A stretch of DNA of 64,000 bases from Gliomastix tumulicola (lineage: Eukaryota > Ascomycota > Sordariomycetes > Hypocreales > Bionectriaceae): positions 7,006,001 through 7,070,000 of the forward strand of contig BCHX01000001.1 of assembly GCA_001599755.1 (NCBI GenBank), written 5' to 3'. Both the position numbers and the translations under genes were made by a program. Under the pieces are notes generated by a model, which did no database searches, was not told the origin of the DNA, and was given only the letters and a program-made list of their open reading frames with translations. Of the stretch, positions 1 through 11,697 are shown piece after piece; positions within the stretch are counted from its first letter, which is position 1, and every line of letters begins with the position of its first letter.

Positions 1-1609
1 CAGGATCTCGGGAACACGGCGCAACACCGCCTAAGCCACATAGTTCCTCAATCAACCTTTTGATCACATTTTCTTCCTCAGAGGACATCTGCGGCAGCGT
101 TGTTGGTCTAGTCTGAGGCGGAGACTCGAGCATGTTGTGTGCGCAGCCCTCCAAGTGGTGGCCATGAGCGGCTATCAACTGCGGGACTTTCATCTTCGGC
201 TCGTAGTATATCCAAGGAGAATCGAAGGCCCTCTCATGGATGAGCTCAGCTATCTCTACACACGAGTAGCCGATACTTCGTAGGTCGATAATCCACTTGT
301 AGTCTTCAGTGGCAGCGTCGTCGAAGTGCTTCTCCAAGTAGGTTGTCAAGACACGCAGATCTCTGGATTCCAGGCAATCGTTCATACTGGATGGCGAAGA
401 CGCGAGATAGCCTAGTCCGGCCCGCAACCTTTCAAAGGCTTCTTCGTAGGAAGGCAATTGCGTGGCTTGCCAATACTCTGATAGATCTAACCAATCTAAC
501 CCTTGACGATGTCGGGACTTGATAGGCACGTGCTCTTCTCGATCGTGGATCTTGTGGGAGCGATCGCCTATCGTGCTATCTTGAAGAGCTTGCGCCTCTG
601 AGGGCGCTTGGACGGCATCTTGGGCTACTGCGTGTATAAGCTGTCTGTTGACGAGCTTTCGAGCTTCGGGTTTGTCTAGTGATTGGATGATTGACATCAA
701 AATCTCATCGTCGCTACTACTTTTCAACCCATCGACGAATTCTTGTAGTAAGATGTCGTGCTCCTGACCAAAGAACTCGACGCTCATCTTGTTCACCACC
801 TTGACATAAAGATCTCCTGCTCCTTTCCAGAATAGATCCGCCAATTGCCTTATTTGAGCATCGGTTAGAAAGTCGTTGTCGTCCGGGGTGATGATGCGAG
901 ATAGCAGCCGTTCGGAATTGCTGGGCGTCTGTGCGTTGGACTTGGAAGAAAAGGACGGTGGGTGGTGCGTCTTAGATATTGAAGGATCGGCTGGGACGCA
1001 TTTCTGCTTCCAATTGACACAGCGCGTGCACGGCTTCTTCCCGTCACACTTGACTTTCAATTCTTTGCAACTTTTGCAGCCCTCATAGACGCGCGTTGGT
1101 TTGACGACCAATGGAGGGGCGGCGCGTAATCGAGAACCCTTCGGACCCTTCTGAGGCCCATCCTTCTCATGAATTCGTCTATGACGCCAGAGGTCGGTTT
1201 GGCGGACGAACGATTTGTGGCACAAATCGCAGGGAAAGGGATAACGGTCCGCGTGTTGTATCTCAACGTGCTTCGCTAGATCCTTCGGCGTTGAAAAGGT
1301 GCATCCACAGTCATCGCAAGCATGTGGAAGGAATCCCCGAGATGGCCCGGGGATAGTCGGGGTGAGCAGCTCTGGCGGTATGGTCGAGTGCGCTGGCTTG
1401 CTTGGAAAGCCCAGACGATTGGGTGGCGGCGATTGGAGGTTCGCATCGGCAGGGTCAACCGATTGATGAGGCTGTTCTTCGTCAAAGGGGCGCTTAGTGC
1501 CTCTCGGCTCCTAGGGCTCCTTCGACCCTCTCAGGGTGTCCTTGTCGGCGGGATCTTCTGCCATCGGCACATCCTCCGCCTGCGGAGAGTTTGTCGCGTG
1601 GGAGGTCAT
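1..1609 (-). CDS. Dual zinc-finger transcription factor (C2H2 pair + Zn2Cys6), 3' end off window, in-frame TAG
   Basis: The reading frame is open on the minus strand from the left edge to a TAG at 1511-1513. Past that stop the same frame continues upstream to an ATG at 1607-1609. Two C2H2 fingers lie at about 1190-1325 (C-x2-C-x12-H-x4-H, then C-x2-C-x12-H-x3-H). They are followed by a perfect Zn(II)2Cys6 cluster at about 1000-1080 (CKSCKELKVKC, CTRC, C spacing x2-x6-x5-x2-x6). Both fingers are DNA-binding, so this is a nuclear transcription factor of the fungal dual-finger type. The remaining roughly 330 codons are helical and carry no domain I recognise; the C-terminus lies beyond the window. 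The TAG could be a nonsense mutation, a sequencing error, or lie in a weak intron (donor GTGCCG, no good acceptor). I see no ATG between the TAG and the first finger. Confidence 0.75.
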
Positions 1610-2353
1610 CGCGTTGTCTTGCCTCTGCGACGTGAAGGGATCCGCGTAGCCGTTGTGTTCTTTGATGATTGAACGCTTGGATGAGAGGGGAAAATTAATA
1701 ATAGGATGGAACGGAGGAATCAGTTGGGAAGAAATGTGGCCTTTGCGCTATTGAAGCAGAGGAAGACGACCAGGACAAGTTGCACAGCCACCCTACTCAG
1801 CCCTCGGCGACAACACTGTAAGGCAGCCGTGAGCTTCGCCACCTGGAAGTGGTTCGCAAACAGTTCGTAAGGCAGTCTGACTGGTGGAGATTCTGTCTCT
1901 GGTTGGGCATCAAGTTGGGCGTCTGGTCCTCTACATGTCTCCATTTTCCTGCAGGTCTGTATTCCTCGCTTACCATCACTCAAGGCGACCGTCTGTCTCT
2001 TCGGCATTTTCCCATCTCGCCTCGTAACACTTTCCTCGTCATTCAATGTTCTTACTGATACCGTGGCCCAGCTATCATCCTGGGAGCATTTTAACGAGCT
2101 TTTCAATTTAGCATCCAGAGGCACATGCGCCAACAGGTAGTCAGGCAAATTAATTCAGCGACTGCGCAGCGTCCGTCAGTTTTGCCACGCAGCACTCAAC
2201 CCCGCACGAGCGCTTTTTCTCGATCACACCCTGACAGAGGCGGCACACGGCCATTTGCCACGGACTGTGAATGGAGCTTCTCGTGTCGTTGAGACACTGA
2301 CGTGAAGTTGATGAGAACGCTCGATAGTACATCTTTGACTGCTTTCATCAACC
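1610..2353. promoter_or_regulatory. Divergent intergenic region between dual-finger regulator and NLR
   Basis: This holds the 5' flanks of two genes transcribed away from each other. Only short overlapping open frames occur and none has family motifs. I see no clear TATA box or repeat. Confidence 0.4.
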
Positions 2354-5300
2354 ATGTCGGTAGTCGAATCGCTTGCGCTGGTCACCAGCGTGATGACCGT
2401 CATCAATTTCGCGAGAGAGACCGCCACCTCATGCAAGGCGCTCTATAACGGCGAGTCCGTCGATGGCAATATGCGAGACAAAGCCAACGAATTGGGCCGT
2501 GCGACCGAACAGATGGAGAAGCACTACAACAGCTTGACCCCTCAGTCATCGGGCGAGAAGAGCCTTGTCGAGCTTGCGCGGAAATGCCAGAAGCTGGCAG
2601 AAGGCCTTGGCGCGGAAATTGATAAGGCGGAAGGAGGCGGGAAGGCGAAGGGAAATCTGTACAAGTCGATCAAAAGCTCGCTGAGAGTGAGCTTGGGAAA
2701 GTCGAAACTGGAAAGAATGGAGGATGACTTGAATGCGTTCCAAACCGTTCTACGAACAAGAATCTTGACGCATCTCTGGTAAGTCCAACTGTTGAGATTT
2801 CCCTCCCAGGCAGCCTCGCCAATTAACACGGGTCTTAGGACAAGGCAAGATGCGGCGAGGCTGGAGCAGAGCGAAGGGTTTAGCCAACTCGAAGACCATT
2901 TTCAACGATTCATCTCTCAGTATGCGAAAGGTCATGCTGAAATGGAAGAGCTTATCACCACCGAGCACACTCGAACAATGCATCATACGACTCAAACAGT
3001 TGAGCAGGCACAAAGGGACATCACTGCCGAGGTTACAGAGGCCTCGGGTAAAGCGGCACTACAGGCTCGACAGCAGACACTCTTACAAAGCCTGAAATAT
3101 CCAGGAATGAATGAACGGCGGAACCACATCAAGGATTCACATCGGGCTACATTTCGGTGGGTCTTGAGACCGCGACCTGAATCCGCCGGCAACGAGAGTG
3201 ACGACGACGAGAGTTACGATGACGAGAGTGACGACAATGAAAGCGACATCGATATCTGGGGCGATGATACCCTTCCTTTCATCGAGTGGGCAGAGTCAGA
3301 CCAGAGCTTATATTGGATCAGTGGCAAGCCTGGATCTGGCAAAAGCACTCTTATGAAGTTCATCACTGAGAGCCCAGAGACACAAAAAGCGCTTCAATCA
3401 TGGCGCCCTGGATGCATGATCCTCTCGCACTACTTCTGGAAACCAGGGAGTGATCTCCAGCGAAATATCAAGGGACTGTGGTGCAGCGTTGCGTACCAGC
3501 GTCTTTTGGCCGACGACGGCCCAGAGCTGATCAGCTATGTTCTTGACAATTTTTTGGACACGCGAATCAAGTCTGAGCACAGTGACTGGTCTTTGAAAGA
3601 TGTCGTCGATGTCTGCCTCGCCATTCTGGTCCAACAGTCCAATCCACTCTGCATATTCATCGATGGCCTTGATGAAATCCACGACGACGATGGGGTCACG
3701 GCACTCAAGCATGTCCTCTCGACCCTTTCTGAGAAAACCAGCGGAACAGGGACCAAGTTTTGCCTAGCCAGCCGACCAGAGCCACGCTTTCGAGCTTGGT
3801 TGAAAGGCCTGCCGGAGCTCCAGCTGCACACTGTTACACGCAGAGACATGTTTCAACTTGTAAACGACAGATTGTCCGCTCCGCTGGCAGACTGGGACTC
3901 CGGCGAGGACGAAGCTCAGATGATAAAGGAACTTCTCGTTGACAAAGCTGACGGGGTCTTCCTCTGGCTTGTTCTAGCCATAAAGAATGTGATCCGTGGT
4001 CTTGATGAAGTTAACTCCGAAGAAGAAATCAATATGAGAATTGAGTATCTCCCAGCTGACATGGAGGACCTCTATGCGGAGATGTGGCATCGTGTGAACG
4101 GAAGCGATGGCATTTACCACGAAACAGCCGCTAAAATTTTCAATCTCGTCATCTTCACTCGAAATGGACTCTTCCATGCCCCCGACCTTTTAGGCGCAAT
4201 GATAGCAACGTCATCTCACTATCAACAACTGTTATCCGGCAATTCATCAGATCTGATTTCTGTAGACCTACAGGCAATAGATGAGCAGTGTCGAAAAACC
4301 CGATACCAGGTCGAAACACGGTGTGCAGGACTGCTCGAAACAAGGTCGAATAAAAAGTCGAATAGAAGTCCCCTGATGGATGGATTGGACTTCATCCACA
4401 GAACTGCTTACGACTGGCTGACAACTGCCGATCGGGGACGCCAACTTCTTGGTCAATATTCATCTTTTGGGCCATATCCGAAGGGGGACATGCTGCGACA
4501 GTTATTCGCAATACATTGGTTCTACCAAGCGATCATCGACTATCATTATGATCGACGTGAGGGAAGCCCAAGTTCCGGGTTTCATCCGGCTTTCGTAATT
4601 CTATTATTTGGTACCCTGTACCACGGAGTCACGGTGGCATCGGAGCTTTGGCCCTTTGTGCTTTCACTCGAATCAAGATTAGAAAGCTCTGCCCATCCTG
4701 TGCCCACCCCAGCATTGAGATTGGCGCAACTTCTATGTCGGCTGCTCCGGAATTGCGATCCGTCCATTTTTGATGCTTTCCCCAAACCGGTCGGCTCAGA
4801 ACCTCGTCTAGATGAGAAGAGTGCTATTCTTGCCGTGCAGACCGAGGCTATCGAAGCCCTCTCGGGCGTGGAAGACTCCTCGTTGGTTGCTACTGTCGTT
4901 CTCCGGGAATATTTGCTCTTCAGCGATCAGTCATATTCTGATACTTATCCCTTGATACGCCTCCTTTTAAAACAGGGTGCAGATTCGAACGCAGTCGGAC
5001 AGTATGAGTCCATGGACCTTTCTCGACCCTCGATCCATAAAGCTCCGAATCGGATCATGGGAAACGGAACTGAATGGTTGTTGCACAGGACGATTGATGG
5101 TGTTGTCAACCCCAGTATATCAGGCAAATCACGCGGCACACTCGAGATTACTCAAGAGAGCTTTGATATCCTCCTTCTCATGATCGATTCTGAGGCCGAT
5201 CTAGCTCGTCACTCTATACTCGGCCACTCCTTCAGCGGTGAGGGCTTTTGTACGAAAGGCAACAAATTTTGGCGTTCATATAAAGATCGTCGTTGGTCAT

Positions 5301-5773
5301 CCATGGGCGCTAAAATAGGCCGTGGTTGCGTTGTCTATAAGGTCACACTCGCACACCTCCTCTTCCCGCTTCTCTACCTTGTACCAGGCGAAGAGCGTCT
5401 GTCTGAAGCAACCCAACGTGCACGAAACACTTTGAGGGATTTGTACACTAAGTGCCTTGCAGAACCTGTTCAACTGGTAGGCATTTTGATTAGAAGGGGC
5501 GGGATGTTTTTGACGTATAGGGCATACACCCTGCGGGAGACCAATCCTATTCTACCACTAACCGTGACGGTGGAGGATTTCTGGAGAGGCGCACTTGCTT
5601 CAGAAATGCCTGATGGTAATGGAGGCGTTATTGGTCTCTCTAACATTGACAAAGGTCTTAAGAAGGCATTCGAGGACGGAGAACTTGAGGAATTCACTGG
5701 GGGCATGGAAGACCTTTTTGCTGGAGAGATCCCGGAGGAAGTGCTTGAGAATTGGACTGGTATATTCTCGTGA
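2354..5773 (+). CDS. NACHT-domain NLR (STAND P-loop NTPase)
   Basis: Two exons, 2354-2778 and 2839-5773, join across a GTAAGT...TTAG intron to give about 1119 residues. Residues 1-140 form the helical N-terminal domain usual in fungal NLRs. An acidic Asp/Glu/Ser run (about residues 260-280) leads into the NTPase. The Walker A motif GKPGSGKST is near residues 304-312, and a Walker B motif (CIFIDGLDE) is near 410-418. The following region (SHYFWKPGS..., then DLYAEMWHRV) matches NLRs that carry the DUF7791-type segment after NACHT. I see no WD40, ankyrin or TPR repeats at the C-terminus. Family members act in the cytosol as oligomerising sensors in heterokaryon incompatibility and non-self recognition; this one's trigger cannot be read from the sequence. 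Confidence 0.85.
3191..3247 (+). repeat. Imperfect GACGAGAGT-type repeat coding an acidic linker
   Basis: Short imperfect units of GACGACGAGAGT/TACGAT inside the NLR gene encode a Ser/Asp/Glu-rich linker just before the NACHT domain. Such tracts can change length by slippage. Confidence 0.6.
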
Positions 5774-6635
5774 TGGTCCATGACGAACCAGGGGTTCACT
5801 TATGTCTTTAATAAGACTGTGCTTATGGAAATTCTGCCATATCGAGATCCCGAAACAAGCTGGCTTGTGTCGGCGGGCGTAGTCGTTCGTTCGTTCAGTT
5901 TCATTGAACTCCACTGGGAGAAGTCATCGACCGCGTGAAAGCTTGGGGACGGATTTGACGAGATTCATCTGACTCGAAAAATGATCCGTCTGCACATGAC
6001 GCGCTATATTTGATTTGCCCTCTTGGCGAACAATCAGCCTTTGTACAAGGCGCCCCCAAATGAGGGAACAAGGCACAGGCTCGACCTTTCAGAGTTTTCA
6101 CGCATGACCATCAAATTCTGGGTCATTCAGTGCGCCGAGGGCCCGAAAGGCCATACCAGATGAGGCACAGAGCTTACGCGAGCCTTTCGGTCAGCGTTCT
6201 CCCAGAGCACCACTGGACACAGCTGACTTCGCCCCCGAGCTTACGCTTCCCCATGCTGGGGTCGTCACCAATGAGATTCCAGTCCCAAGACAGTGCCCTG
6301 CGGCTGCGACGAAAGACTGTGTGCCAGCCTTGTTGATTTGGGTCGTATCATTCCAGCCGTCTTACTAAGGCTTATGGTTGTGCTACAAGTCCATTTCAAA
6401 AGGTCTCGTGCCTCTCGAAATGATATCACAAGTGTGAAGCATAGACCAATTTGCATGCCTCGTGCAAGGCTTTACTGCGACAGTCGAGGAACATAGGGGA
6501 TTGGAATGCATTGGAAAAAGTATAAGTAGACTGCCAGCTCCCTACTTGGAGTCTCAATCTTCATCCTCATCAGACAATCGTTCACCAGTATCCTAAACCT
6601 TCAGGTACATTTTTTGTTTTACATACCAATTCACC
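5774..6635. other. Intergenic region, NLR 3' flank and TIL gene promoter
   Basis: No gene seen. The proximal part contains a TATA-like element and pyrimidine-rich leader (TCTTCATCCTCATC), as expected of a strongly expressed small gene. Confidence 0.5.
6521..6527 (+). promoter_or_regulatory. TATA-like element of the TIL gene
   Basis: TATAAGT lies 115 bases upstream of the ATG at 6636 and precedes a C/T-rich leader. Position and context fit a core promoter; the transcription start itself is not visible. Confidence 0.45.
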
Positions 6636-7003
6636 ATGAAGACCTTCGTTCCCGTCGTTCTTTTCGCCGCGGTCGGCTTTGCCCTGCCCTCTCCCCAAGC
6701 GTCCACGGACTGCCCGGTACGTTCAAATTGAAGCTTCGCATATCATGAAGCTGCTAACAACATTCACAGGTCGGCTCGAAGTGGGTTGAGTGCGGCACCG
6801 CGTGCCCTCCCACCTGCGAGGAGCCCAAGCCCGAAATTTGCACTACCCAGTGTGTCACTGGCTGCCAATGCCTTCAGGGTCTGCTGCTTAATGCGGTATG
6901 TTCAAGCAGAGCCAGACGGACTGTGGCGGTACTAATGATATTCTAGGTTGGAAGCTGTGTGCCTCCCTCGCAGTGCCCTGGTGGCGCCCCGCCCCAGGAG
7001 TAG
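6636..7003 (+). CDS. Small secreted cysteine-rich TIL-domain protease inhibitor
   Basis: Three exons (6636-6716, 6770-6895, 6947-7003), all phase 0, give 87 residues. Introns have good signals (GTACGT...CTAAC...CACAG; GTATGT...CTAAT...TAG). Residues 1-17 form a signal peptide (MKTFVPVVLFAAVGFAL). The mature part has exactly ten cysteines, with C..C..C spacing and a GCQC pair typical of the trypsin-inhibitor-like (TIL) fold with five disulfides. TIL proteins block serine proteases such as subtilisin- or chymotrypsin-like enzymes. The likely role is extracellular, against proteases of a host, a competitor or the fungus itself. The gene is too short and split to appear as one open frame, but the splice phases and cysteine pattern support it strongly. 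Confidence 0.85.
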
Positions 7004-7606
7004 GGGAGGGACGCCAATCGCTAAAGGCTCGCTAGCGAGACTGTTGCGGCATTGGAGCTAGAGGCTTCGTCTTCGTTTGATATTTGCTTTCGATGGGATG
7101 GGACTGGACTGGTTTTCTTTGAAGGGCTGAAGTGCGGGCTGAGGCGCGAGTCGATAGTTCTTGGATTTCAGCTCAAGTTTTCAATTATAACGGATGTTTT
7201 GCTAGCTTCGAAAGGCACATGCTGTACTAAGGTGTCCGATCGTCGATCAGACGCGACTGGCGCGTGTTCTGTGAACAAAGCCCATGAGCGCCGTTTGCGC
7301 ATCGTCCGCGTGTCACGCTTTCACACACCGCAATTTCACGGCCTGACTACCAACCTTGATTCATGCCACAGAGCGAGAAGATTTCGGGGTTAAAAGAGTT
7401 CTCGAGGGGTTGGAGACTTTGACGATTTTCTTACCTTCTACCACCATCACCTCAAGCGAAAAACTAGGGGCGCAACCTTTCATCCAATCGCCCTAGCTCT
7501 TCATCGCCACGAGCTCCCTTTTTTTCTCTCATCGTACAGCCGGCCACATACAATTCCACCTCCTCCCAACAGCCTCCATCGCAAGAAGTACTTCTCCGTC
7601 GTCACC
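7004..7606. other. Intergenic region upstream of the RBR gene
   Basis: No supported gene. An open frame at 7052-7393 has no motifs and no fungal-like codon pattern. The last 100 bases are C-rich leader for the gene at 7607. Confidence 0.5.
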
Positions 7607-8326
7607 ATGGTTCGCATCCTGACCCTCAAGCGCAAGATCCGCCACTTCTTCGAGGGCCTCAAACCCCCCGTGAAGCATTGCGCGGCATGCAGTGACAAGG
7701 TCACCTCGAGGAACGGCCTTCGTACGCCATGCGGTCACTTGTTCTGCCGCAACTGCATCCGGACCATCTTTGAGAACGCCATGCGCGTTGAGCACGACTT
7801 TCCCCCTCGCTGCTGCCAGCCAATCCCTTTCGAGCTTGCGAAGCGTCTCCTCACCAAGGACGCCCGGAAGCGCTACCTTAAGAAAGTGAACGAGAACAGC
7901 ATCGACAACAGGACCTATTGCAGTGTCCCGACGTGCGGTGAATTCATCCCGCCCAAGAACATCAACGACGATAACTGCGCGACCTGCCCCAAGTGCAAGG
8001 CAAGCACTTGCGCCCTCTGCAAGAACGCCTATCACGGATCCGAGACCTGTCCCCAGGATGAGGGCCGACGCGCCATGCTCAATCTCGCTACTGCGAGAGG
8101 CTGGGCCCAGTGTCGCCGATGCTACGTCGTCGTGGAGATGATGGATGGCTGCAACCACATGCACTGTCTGTGTGGCCACCAGTTCTGCTACCTCTGCGGC
8201 GCAACCTGGAAGACCTGTCGCTGTGCTTCGATTGTCCTCGAGGCTGGCGAGAGGGTGGGACCTTATGATGACCTTGAGGAGTACACTAGCAATGATGAGG
8301 ACCCTCCCGAACTGGTGGAGGACTGA
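7607..8326 (+). CDS. RBR-type E3 ubiquitin ligase (RING-IBR-RING)
   Basis: A single exon of 239 residues with a good start context (CACCATGG). RING1 runs from Cys25 (CAAC, CGHLFCRNC, RCC to residue 70). The IBR region spans about residues 105-148 (CSVPTC, CATCPKC, CALCKNAYHGSETC). RING2 spans about 169-206 (QCRRC, DGCNHMHC, CGHQFCYLC). RBR ligases take ubiquitin from an E2 onto a cysteine in RING2; here that residue should be Cys182 in GCNHMHC. An acidic tail ends the protein. It is short for the family and has no extra substrate-binding domain, so the target is unknown. Small intronless RBR proteins are common and expanded in filamentous fungi. Confidence 0.88.
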   Translation: MVRILTLKRKIRHFFEGLKPPVKHCAACSDKVTSRNGLRTPCGHLFCRNCIRTIFENAMRVEHDFPPRCCQPIPFELAKRLLTKDARKRYLKKVNENSIDNRTYCSVPTCGEFIPPKNINDDNCATCPKCKASTCALCKNAYHGSETCPQDEGRRAMLNLATARGWAQCRRCYVVVEMMDGCNHMHCLCGHQFCYLCGATWKTCRCASIVLEAGERVGPYDDLEEYTSNDEDPPELVED

Positions 8327-9384
8327 AGCAAAGGTGCGTCGTGCGGATGCGCTTACGTGATCAGCTACATATTCAAGCGACCAAGAACTAAGACTCTCCT
8401 AGACTTTGGTTGAGGAATTAATGACGGAGAGCGCAAGAATGGTATATTGACTCGCTCCGGGAAGCGAAACGACCGAGACAAGGCGTTGATACTGGTCTGT
8501 GACAGGAAATGTGGCGGAAGAGACTGAGGTTTGGGAGTTTTGAGACTATATCACAGTTGGACTCGGGTTGTTGACTACAGAAGAGAATATTTGAGCGGCT
8601 CAGGACGATAAAGGGGGGTTTGGCGCGAGCTTTGAGATTGGGGGAGCGTTGGGGATTCTAGCGATTGGGCACGCATGATACTGTTCATCGTGTTCGCTAC
8701 TTGTGCTTTGTTTTATAGATTGCGTCGTCTACAGTCTAAGCGGGAACGAGCGACGTGGTGTTCATAATTCTGTTAGAGTATGCCATGGCAATGACTGAGT
8801 ACAGATCGTCCTGCATTCAGATGCGTGTAAAGAAGCCATGACTTCCCCGTCATCTCCAAGTGCAGTCCTCCAGCAGCCTTAGAGGTTAGTGGTGACGGGG
8901 TCTATATGCTTCACCTGAAAGTCAGTCGCTATTCCTATGTATTCATAGGTGGAATTATGTCCACCCTTCACAACCCAATTGTCCTTACGGAACGGATGGC
9001 GGCGATCTCTGGAGGGTGGTGCTTCCCGTCATCTTTTGTCGGTAGTTAGAGGTCTCCAACAACTAAGTACTCTCATCTTGAACCTCAACGCTGATGAACA
9101 GGATAACTGCCCCAAGATGACGACGTGGCGCAGTCATTAACAGTTCAACGGCCCCTAGCATCCCATTGCTGCTTCTCAGCCCGAACCAGCCACCCGAGCT
9201 CTGTTTAGGTTCTATGAACGAGGTCGGTCCTAAGTGGCGTGAGGTGGCTGGGTCCTTCGACCAGCACCGACTTGAACGAGGCTGGGGCATCGAACTAGCC
9301 GACATAAAAAGAGCTCGGGCTCCCCAATTGACAAAAGTCAACCAACCATCCACCTTACGCTCTCGCATCACACTACCAACCATC
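8327..9384. other. Intergenic region between RBR and DUF4419 genes
   Basis: About 1 kb without a supported gene. The DUF4419 open frame extends back to 9166, but that stretch has no domain character. It contains an A/T-rich element (ACATAAAAAGAG near 9302), so I read it as promoter and leader. Confidence 0.5.
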
Positions 9385-10524
9385 ATGTCTGTCACCATCT
9401 ATCCCGCCAACGTGGATGTCAGGCCCTATTATGGACGCTATGCATTAAACGACACGATGCTCCTCCAAGGTTGCTGCCGCGACGAGTTCCAACAGAGCAC
9501 AGGAGACAAGCTGTACTCCTCATTCATCGACATCGAGGTCACACGAATCGACCCCAAGTCCAACGGCTTCGTCGACGGCGTTCACGCTGCCTACAGCAGC
9601 CACCACCACCTGCGTCTGCGCCCCGAAGACATCTGGTTCGCCATCTTGACGCAGCTGAGCTTCTACATCAACAAGCATGCCGAGGAACTCCGGGACCTGT
9701 TCGTCTCGCACGAGGGGAAGAAGTCTGTCAGTATATCGAGACCAGGTACTGCAGATACCGTCAATTTCGGCTCGATGGCGACGGCCATGACGGGCGAGAT
9801 GGATAAGTTCATCCACGACAAGGAATGGAAACACTGGTTTCTGCCCAACTTCACCACCACAACATACGAGGATACGGCCACCGCCGCCGTGCTTATGATG
9901 GGCACGATGAAGGAATACTTCGAATACCAGTATATGATTACTTGCGGTATTCCAAGCGTCACGCTGCTGGGAGAAAAGGAAGACTGGGTGGAAATCCGCA
10001 ACCGTCTCAACAAGATCGAACAGCTGGGAGAGGAACCAGAGGAATTCGCGGGCCGTCTCAAAGTTGTGTTGAATTGGTTCGTTCGCTCGTTCGAGGACCC
10101 CAAGGATGAGAAGGTTGTCGAGTTCTGGACAAAGATCATTGCCGATAGGTCGAATGGCTCTGGATATAATAATTTCCGTGGCTGGATCACGGCGTTCTGT
10201 CATTGGAACCAAGAGGGCGGGAGGCAAGTTTCCAAAAACGAGGGCAGAGGCCTGATGTGGGACGGCATGAGCTTCCACTGGCTCGACCTCAAAAATATTC
10301 CTCCAGGTTTTGCATCTGTCCCCGTTATGATCAACGACAACGGGAACACCTGGAAGTCTCAGATGACAGCGGGATCAATCGGTCTGACTCTGACGAGGAG
10401 TAATGGAAGCGTCGATGTTCCGTTGGCTGGACGCAACCTCACAGAGTTGAGTCAGGACGAGGGAAACCCCCTGGATACTATTCAGCCTCGCTCTGGTTGG
10501 TTCTTGTATGAAGTAAAGGATTAA
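9385..10524 (+). CDS. DUF4419 domain protein
   Basis: An intronless gene of 379 residues. I chose the ATG at 9385 (context CATCATGTC) because the conserved block begins soon after it, whereas the upstream extension looks like leader. Hallmarks of DUF4419 are visible: HLRLRPEDIWFAILTQLSFYINKHAEEL near residue 75, then a long central segment, then GMSFHWLDLKNIPPG near 295. No catalytic residues are known for this family, and its role in fungi is not established. There is no signal peptide or membrane segment. Identification to family is firm; function is unknown. Confidence 0.8.
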   Translation: MSVTIYPANVDVRPYYGRYALNDTMLLQGCCRDEFQQSTGDKLYSSFIDIEVTRIDPKSNGFVDGVHAAYSSHHHLRLRPEDIWFAILTQLSFYINKHAEELRDLFVSHEGKKSVSISRPGTADTVNFGSMATAMTGEMDKFIHDKEWKHWFLPNFTTTTYEDTATAAVLMMGTMKEYFEYQYMITCGIPSVTLLGEKEDWVEIRNRLNKIEQLGEEPEEFAGRLKVVLNWFVRSFEDPKDEKVVEFWTKIIADRSNGSGYNNFRGWITAFCHWNQEGGRQVSKNEGRGLMWDGMSFHWLDLKNIPPGFASVPVMINDNGNTWKSQMTAGSIGLTLTRSNGSVDVPLAGRNLTELSQDEGNPLDTIQPRSGWFLYEVKD

Positions 10525-10809
10525 TGAGCTTGAAAGGGTCTTGCCAGTGGCTTCTTCATGCACAGAGGGAGGGAAATAGTCATGAATGAACGAAGGATAT
10601 TAGTTGTATCTTGCTCGAATAAGCTAAATCAAATCTGTCTGCAATTCCCCCTCCGATTACTGCCTCTGCGCCGCGGGTACTGGTGCACTTGGCAACTGAC
10701 CAGTCATACAGAAGTTCTTGCAGCCAGACCAACACACAAATCCGCACCTTGAAACCCTGAACTGTATTATCCCCAGCCAATGAAACCCTGCACAGTGCTG
10801 TCATGTTGA

Positions 10810-11697
10810 TCACCGCCGAGAATGGTGAGGTGGCAAGGACTCGGGCTCGCTATCGTCCGAATCGGTACTGTCGGAGTCGGGCCTACTGCGTGTCGTCCCG
10901 CCCCCGAAGGCGTCAGCATGCCTTTGTCTGAGGGCCCGGGAGGTGCCAGAAGCCCTTTGGAAGGAAGCAGAGCGCAGGTAAACTTCCTCTTGTTCCGCCG
11001 ATAGCGGGATGCCTCTTGGGCGGACACCGAGCATCAATGTGGCGAGATTGACGTCTGTGGCGGAAACCCTTCCATAACCCATGTTGCGAGCCATGCGTAC
11101 GAACAAGTTGAGTCCCTGAGGTGTGGCGATGTCTGGGATATGCGACGAGTGATAATCAAACCCTCCCAACATGATGATCTGAGTCTCGGCATCCCGCTCG
11201 CTGGGCCACGTAGTTCCGGGCGGGGGGGGATGCTGGGAGTTGCTTGTGCTGCTGACATCCGAGGCAGCGGCTGTCGAAGGACCTGCCGCTTGGATATTGG
11301 CTTGCCCACTTTGGCGCGTACTCAAGGGGGTTTCTCGAAGGAAAACGATGTCTCTGAGAGGTGATCGGCGTCTGCTTATGTTTGCCTGTGGCGCCGCGGG
11401 GGCTTGGGCTTCATATGGGATGTTGGCATCCTGGTCTCCACTAGTGTAACCATTGTCTTCTTCGGAAGAAGACGCTGTCAGGGGGGGTCAGCAGTTGATC
11501 GCGCTGTAGTGGGAATATGAACAAACCGCTGTCAGAGGGAGCAGGCTCGGGGTGGTACGGTACAAGGGGTCGCTGAGGTGCTGGAGAAGCAAGTCAGAAC
11601 AGAATTAGTAAGTTCAGCTCTTGGTGAGGAAGGCCTTACCTCGCCCGCGCTGGGGGAGGACGCTACCGCTCGGAGGCGGTCCTGAGGGAGTTCTCAT
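10810..11697 (-). CDS. Hypothetical protein with disordered ends
   Basis: Three exons on the minus strand: 11640-11697, 11527-11580 and 10810-11474. They are joined by introns with a GTAAGG...CCAG pair and a GTTTGT...GACAG pair, giving 258 residues. The first ~130 residues are rich in Ser, Pro, Gln and Glu. A conserved-looking core (GGFDYHSSHIPDIATPQGLNLFVRMARNMGYG...LATLMLGVRPRGIPLSAEQ) follows. The C-terminus is again low complexity (DSDSTDSDDSEPE). I do not recognise the family. The first two exons are short, so the N-terminal model is less certain than the last exon. Confidence 0.6.

Noticed and set aside
9166..9384. N-terminal extension of the DUF4419 protein
   Set aside because: No conserved character and a TATA-like element lies inside it; the ATG at 9385 has better context.
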